DNA from: an uncultured Bacilli bacterium
Lineage (GTDB): Bacteria > Bacillota_I > Bacilli_A > RF39 > UBA660
Length of the DNA: 7,871 bases
Reading direction: 5' to 3'
NCBI GenBank assembly: GCA_947630935.1
Contig: CANRJL010000048.1
Coordinates: 1-7,871, forward strand
A model generated the notes under the pieces. That model was not told the origin of the DNA. It ran no database searches and saw only the letters and a list, made by a program, of their open reading frames with translations. Positions 5,381-7,871 of this stretch are shown here, piece by piece; positions within the stretch are counted from its first letter, which is position 1, and every line of letters starts with the position of its first letter. A program made the translations under genes and the position numbers.

Positions 5381-7871
5381 ATGGAACCAGAAAATGAAAT
5401 GATGGATGAAGAAAAAACTGAAAATGTTGAAGAAAATGTTGATGGTTCTTTAAATACAAATGATGCCTCAATTAATACTAAAAATTTAGAATCTAATGAA
5501 GCAGATATGACTTTAAGTCCTCCAGATAGTGGGGAATTTATAGCAAAAGGTTCTAAAAAATTAATTAAATTGTTATTACAAAGAAAAGTTATTCTTTTGG
5601 GAATTGTTGGGCTTGCTCTTATTGTAATTTTGGCTATATTTTTGGGAGGTAATATTTCTTCAGAAGTTATGGACTATCGATATATGGAAAGTGTAAAAGA
5701 TACTTGTGAAGAGGTTGAAATTATTTATCGGCCTTATGGAAGTGATGAAGAAACTACTAAAACAATGAAATTAGAAGATTATATTGATGCAGCAACTTAT
5801 GCTTATACAAAAGATTTTAAAGAACAAGATGATAGTACTTATCATGTTTATAAATCTTTGGCAATAGCTTTACGAACTGAGGTTGTGGCAAATGATTGTA
5901 AAATAACTTATCGAGATAAGAACATTACTAAAAAACCAACTAGTGGGGATAATATGTCGGTATTAGATTCGGCATTAAAAAATTCACGTGGTATTGTTTT
6001 ATCTAAACAAGGAAGAAGTAAAATATTAGCAGCTCATGTTTCAGATTTTTGTTATAGTTTAAATGATGGGGAAAATTATACAATTTTTCAAGTTGCTAAT
6101 TTTAAAATTCCAACATCATGGGTTACGGCTAATGTTTTAGGTGTATATCGTGATTGTCCATGTAATCAACCAACATCAGATTTGCCAAGTTGTTTTACTA
6201 ATGGAACAACTGATGGTGAATGGATGCATCAAGATGATGCTTCTGGATATAATGTATATGGAGCTCTTTATTTGTTAGAAGAATATGGAATGAATGCCGA
6301 AAGTATTTTAAAATATTTTTTTGGAAATGTTGATTATTGGACGATTGAAAAGGAAGAAAAAGAGGAAGATGAGGAAAAACAATTGTGTGGAGCGATGGAT
6401 TTACATAGTACAACGTTATCTAAAGCACAATTTGTGCAAGCTTTGGAAAATTATAATGGTGATTCGTCAATTTATATGGAATTATTTAAAGCTAATGCTG
6501 GAATGATTTATGATGTTGGAGTTGAAAATAATTTGAATCCTGAATTTATTGTGGCACGGGCAGTTAGTGAAGGTTTTTCACCTGGAACTGATAATAATTT
6601 TTGGGGTTGGAATTGTACTAATACAGGTGGAGGTTTAGATTGTCGTCATTTTTCAAGTGATTTTCGGCAAGCTGTTATTGAATATGCAAATTTAGTAGTT
6701 AATCAATATACGGATATGGAAGATTTATTAATGCGTTATGCTCAATTGGGAACTTATTGGTATAATCCGGGAAATTGGTCTTTAGGAGGATGTGCTTATA
6801 AAGATTCGGTTTTTCCAGATGAAGTTCCGGCACGGGTAGCTGATGCTTGTTCACCTAATAATTATTGCGATTCAGCTGGTAATGGTTATTGTGTGCCTGT
6901 TTTAAAAGAAGAACAATATTTATATGGGCAATGGCAGATGAGAAAAATGATGGCTACGCGAAAAGCTATTTGGGGTTTAGAAGAGTATGATTGTAATGTT
7001 CAAGCTAGTGGTGCTGGATGTATGTGGTGGCCAATTGGTAGTTCTTCAACGACGGTTGAAAATGGTGAAGTTTTTGCTAAAGGAAGTCCTGAAACAACAA
7101 CAATAACTAGTGGTTTTGGGGGAAGAAATGACCCGACTGGTAATTCAGGAAATTATCATCCAGCAATTGATATTGGTGGAGGACGCGAGGGTGGTACCAA
7201 TATTATTGCAACAGCTGATGGAGTTGTAACAGATATTTATACAGGATGTATTGCCGGAGATACTTTTTGTGGAGGACGATTAGGCAATGCTGTTTATTTA
7301 AAACATAGTGATGGTTCGACAAGTCGATATGGTCATTTATATGAAGTTAAAGTAAATGTAGGAGACCAAGTAAAACAAGGTCAAGTAATTGGTTTAATGG
7401 GAAATACGGGAGATTCAACAGGCCCTCATTTAGATTTTCAAGTAGTTGTTAATGGTGAGAAAGTTAATCCTTTAAATTACGTTTCATCTTCTGATGCTAG
7501 AAAAAAATGTAGTGGCGATGGAAGTGTAGTAACTGGAAATAGTAATGCTCAGACAATTTGTTTAACATTAAAACAAAATGGTTATTCTGATGATGCAATT
7601 GAAGGTATTATGGGAAATTTAAAAAGAGAAACTACACAATTAGACCCAAACGTGGTAAATTCTTCTTATTGTTCTGGAATTGCTCAGTGGTGTGGTAACC
7701 GAAATGAGTCTTTAAGAAGTACTTATGGTTCTTCTTGGAATCGACTTGATAATCAATTAAAATTTATGTTAAATGAATTAAACTCAGGTTACAAAAATGT
7801 TGATAATTATTTAAGAGAAAATCATACAATTAGTGAATATGCCGATTATTTTTGTAATTATTTTGAAATAC
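5381..7871 (+). CDS. Membrane-anchored multidomain peptidoglycan hydrolase (3' partial)
   Basis: The frame is open from ATG 5381 to the window end (830 codons, no stop). Topology is type II: an acidic cytoplasmic tail of about 50 residues, a basic stretch (KGSKKLIKLLLQRK), one membrane helix at about 70-88, then an exported region. Outside, in order: a SpoIID/LytB-like domain (about 120-320; LEDYI, LAIALRTEVV with R165, YGALYLLEEYG); an acidic linker (323-334); a glucosaminidase/lysozyme-like domain (about 346-510; E397 then NNFWGWNC); a Ser/Thr/Gly linker; an M23 LytM-type endopeptidase domain (575-698; H593, D597, H652, H683); and a phage-tail-lysozyme-like domain (from about 722; IMGNLKRETTQLDP with E750, then SGIAQWCGNR). 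It should cut both glycan strands and peptide crosslinks at the outer membrane face. The SpoIID-like part lacks the usual catalytic Glu and GHG motif, and the M23 HxH is HLD. The exported part holds about 22 cysteines. It could serve wall growth, or local wall opening for conjugation or phage-like machinery; I cannot decide which. Confidence 0.9.
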   Translation, partial: MEPENEMMDEEKTENVEENVDGSLNTNDASINTKNLESNEADMTLSPPDSGEFIAKGSKKLIKLLLQRKVILLGIVGLALIVILAIFLGGNISSEVMDYRYMESVKDTCEEVEIIYRPYGSDEETTKTMKLEDYIDAATYAYTKDFKEQDDSTYHVYKSLAIALRTEVVANDCKITYRDKNITKKPTSGDNMSVLDSALKNSRGIVLSKQGRSKILAAHVSDFCYSLNDGENYTIFQVANFKIPTSWVTANVLGVYRDCPCNQPTSDLPSCFTNGTTDGEWMHQDDASGYNVYGALYLLEEYGMNAESILKYFFGNVDYWTIEKEEKEEDEEKQLCGAMDLHSTTLSKAQFVQALENYNGDSSIYMELFKANAGMIYDVGVENNLNPEFIVARAVSEGFSPGTDNNFWGWNCTNTGGGLDCRHFSSDFRQAVIEYANLVVNQYTDMEDLLMRYAQLGTYWYNPGNWSLGGCAYKDSVFPDEVPARVADACSPNNYCDSAGNGYCVPVLKEEQYLYGQWQMRKMMATRKAIWGLEEYDCNVQASGAGCMWWPIGSSSTTVENGEVFAKGSPETTTITSGFGGRNDPTGNSGNYHPAIDIGGGREGGTNIIATADGVVTDIYTGCIAGDTFCGGRLGNAVYLKHSDGSTSRYGHLYEVKVNVGDQVKQGQVIGLMGNTGDSTGPHLDFQVVVNGEKVNPLNYVSSSDARKKCSGDGSVVTGNSNAQTICLTLKQNGYSDDAIEGIMGNLKRETTQLDPNVVNSSYCSGIAQWCGNRNESLRSTYGSSWNRLDNQLKFMLNELNSGYKNVDNYLRENHTISEYADYFCNYFEI
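7103..7474 (+). other. M23 (LytM-like) metallopeptidase domain with HxD in place of HxH
   Basis: This segment spans residues 575-698 of the hydrolase. It opens with TSGFGGRND, the usual start of the M23 beta core. H593-x3-D597 supplies two zinc ligands, H652 (RYGHL) is the expected catalytic His, and GPHLDF gives H683 followed by D685 where LytM has the third zinc ligand His. Gly-rich turns (GDQVKQGQVIGLMGNTG) match the family core well. Asp can bind zinc, and I recall HxD variants in some other M23 groups, so activity is plausible but not certain. Confidence 0.85.
7544..7871 (+). other. Phage-tail-lysozyme-like domain (truncated by window end)
   Basis: Residues 722-830 match the pattern of tail-tip lysozymes: a helix with a Leu/Gly/Asp run, then GIMGNLKRE (E750 as candidate catalytic acid), then SGIAQWCGNR, then QLKFMLNEL. 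Such domains occur in phage tail proteins and in wall hydrolases of Gram-positive conjugative elements. The domain, and perhaps the gene, continues past the window. Confidence 0.72.

Noticed and set aside
6198..6413. Minus-strand open frame of 71 codons inside the hydrolase gene
   Set aside because: It is antisense to the SpoIID-like domain and the acidic linker. Its His/Leu-rich composition is that of a shadow frame.
6321..6506. Plus-strand open frame of 61 codons in another frame of the hydrolase gene
   Set aside because: It is very Lys/Met rich because it reads the acidic linker out of frame, and has no ribosome binding site. The hydrolase frame is continuous through it.

Overview
The window looks like a piece of chromosome from an anaerobic, low-GC, walled Firmicute or Mollicute-related gut bacterium (Bacilli/RF39-like). 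This is inferred from the AT-rich composition, strong GAGG-type ribosome binding sites, TATAAT promoters, a pyruvate:ferredoxin oxidoreductase and a large peptidoglycan hydrolase. Visible Trp codons are TGG, no TGA is read through, and one gene ends in TGA, so the standard genetic code fits. No rRNA, tRNA, CRISPR array, transposase or integrase was found.

Layout: (1) Bases 1-1002 are the 3' part of a surface or secreted protein gene whose start lies upstream. Near its 3' end is an abrupt island of about 90-100 bp that is roughly 70% GC and poor in adenine, inside a gene that is otherwise about 31% GC. The codons there are mostly NNC/NNT. This is how the variable repeat of a diversity-generating retroelement (DGR) looks after adenine-directed mutagenesis, and it is the most interesting signal in the window. 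No reverse transcriptase or template repeat is present, so the machinery must act from elsewhere. (2) Bases 1061-4414 encode a complete single-chain pyruvate:ferredoxin (flavodoxin) oxidoreductase, NifJ/PFOR type, with its own extended -10 promoter. (3) Bases 4417-5220, minus strand, encode an unrecognised, probably cytoplasmic helical protein of 267 aa. It converges on the PFOR gene with two bases between the stop codons, and the two share a bidirectional terminator-like hairpin. (4) Bases 5221-5380 are a divergent promoter region. (5) Bases 5381-7871 hold the 5' part (830 codons, no stop reached) of a membrane-anchored cell-wall hydrolase. It has a degenerate SpoIID-like domain, a glucosaminidase/lysozyme-like domain, an M23 LytM-like peptidase domain and a phage-tail-lysozyme-like domain.

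The genes do not form one operon: each appears to have its own promoter and there is a strand switch. PFOR is core fermentative metabolism (pyruvate to acetyl-CoA, CO2 and reduced ferredoxin). The flanking genes concern the cell surface: a hypervariable, probably ligand-binding protein on one side and a wall-remodelling (or possibly DNA-transfer or phage-related) hydrolase on the other. No functional link between the two surface genes is shown by the sequence.
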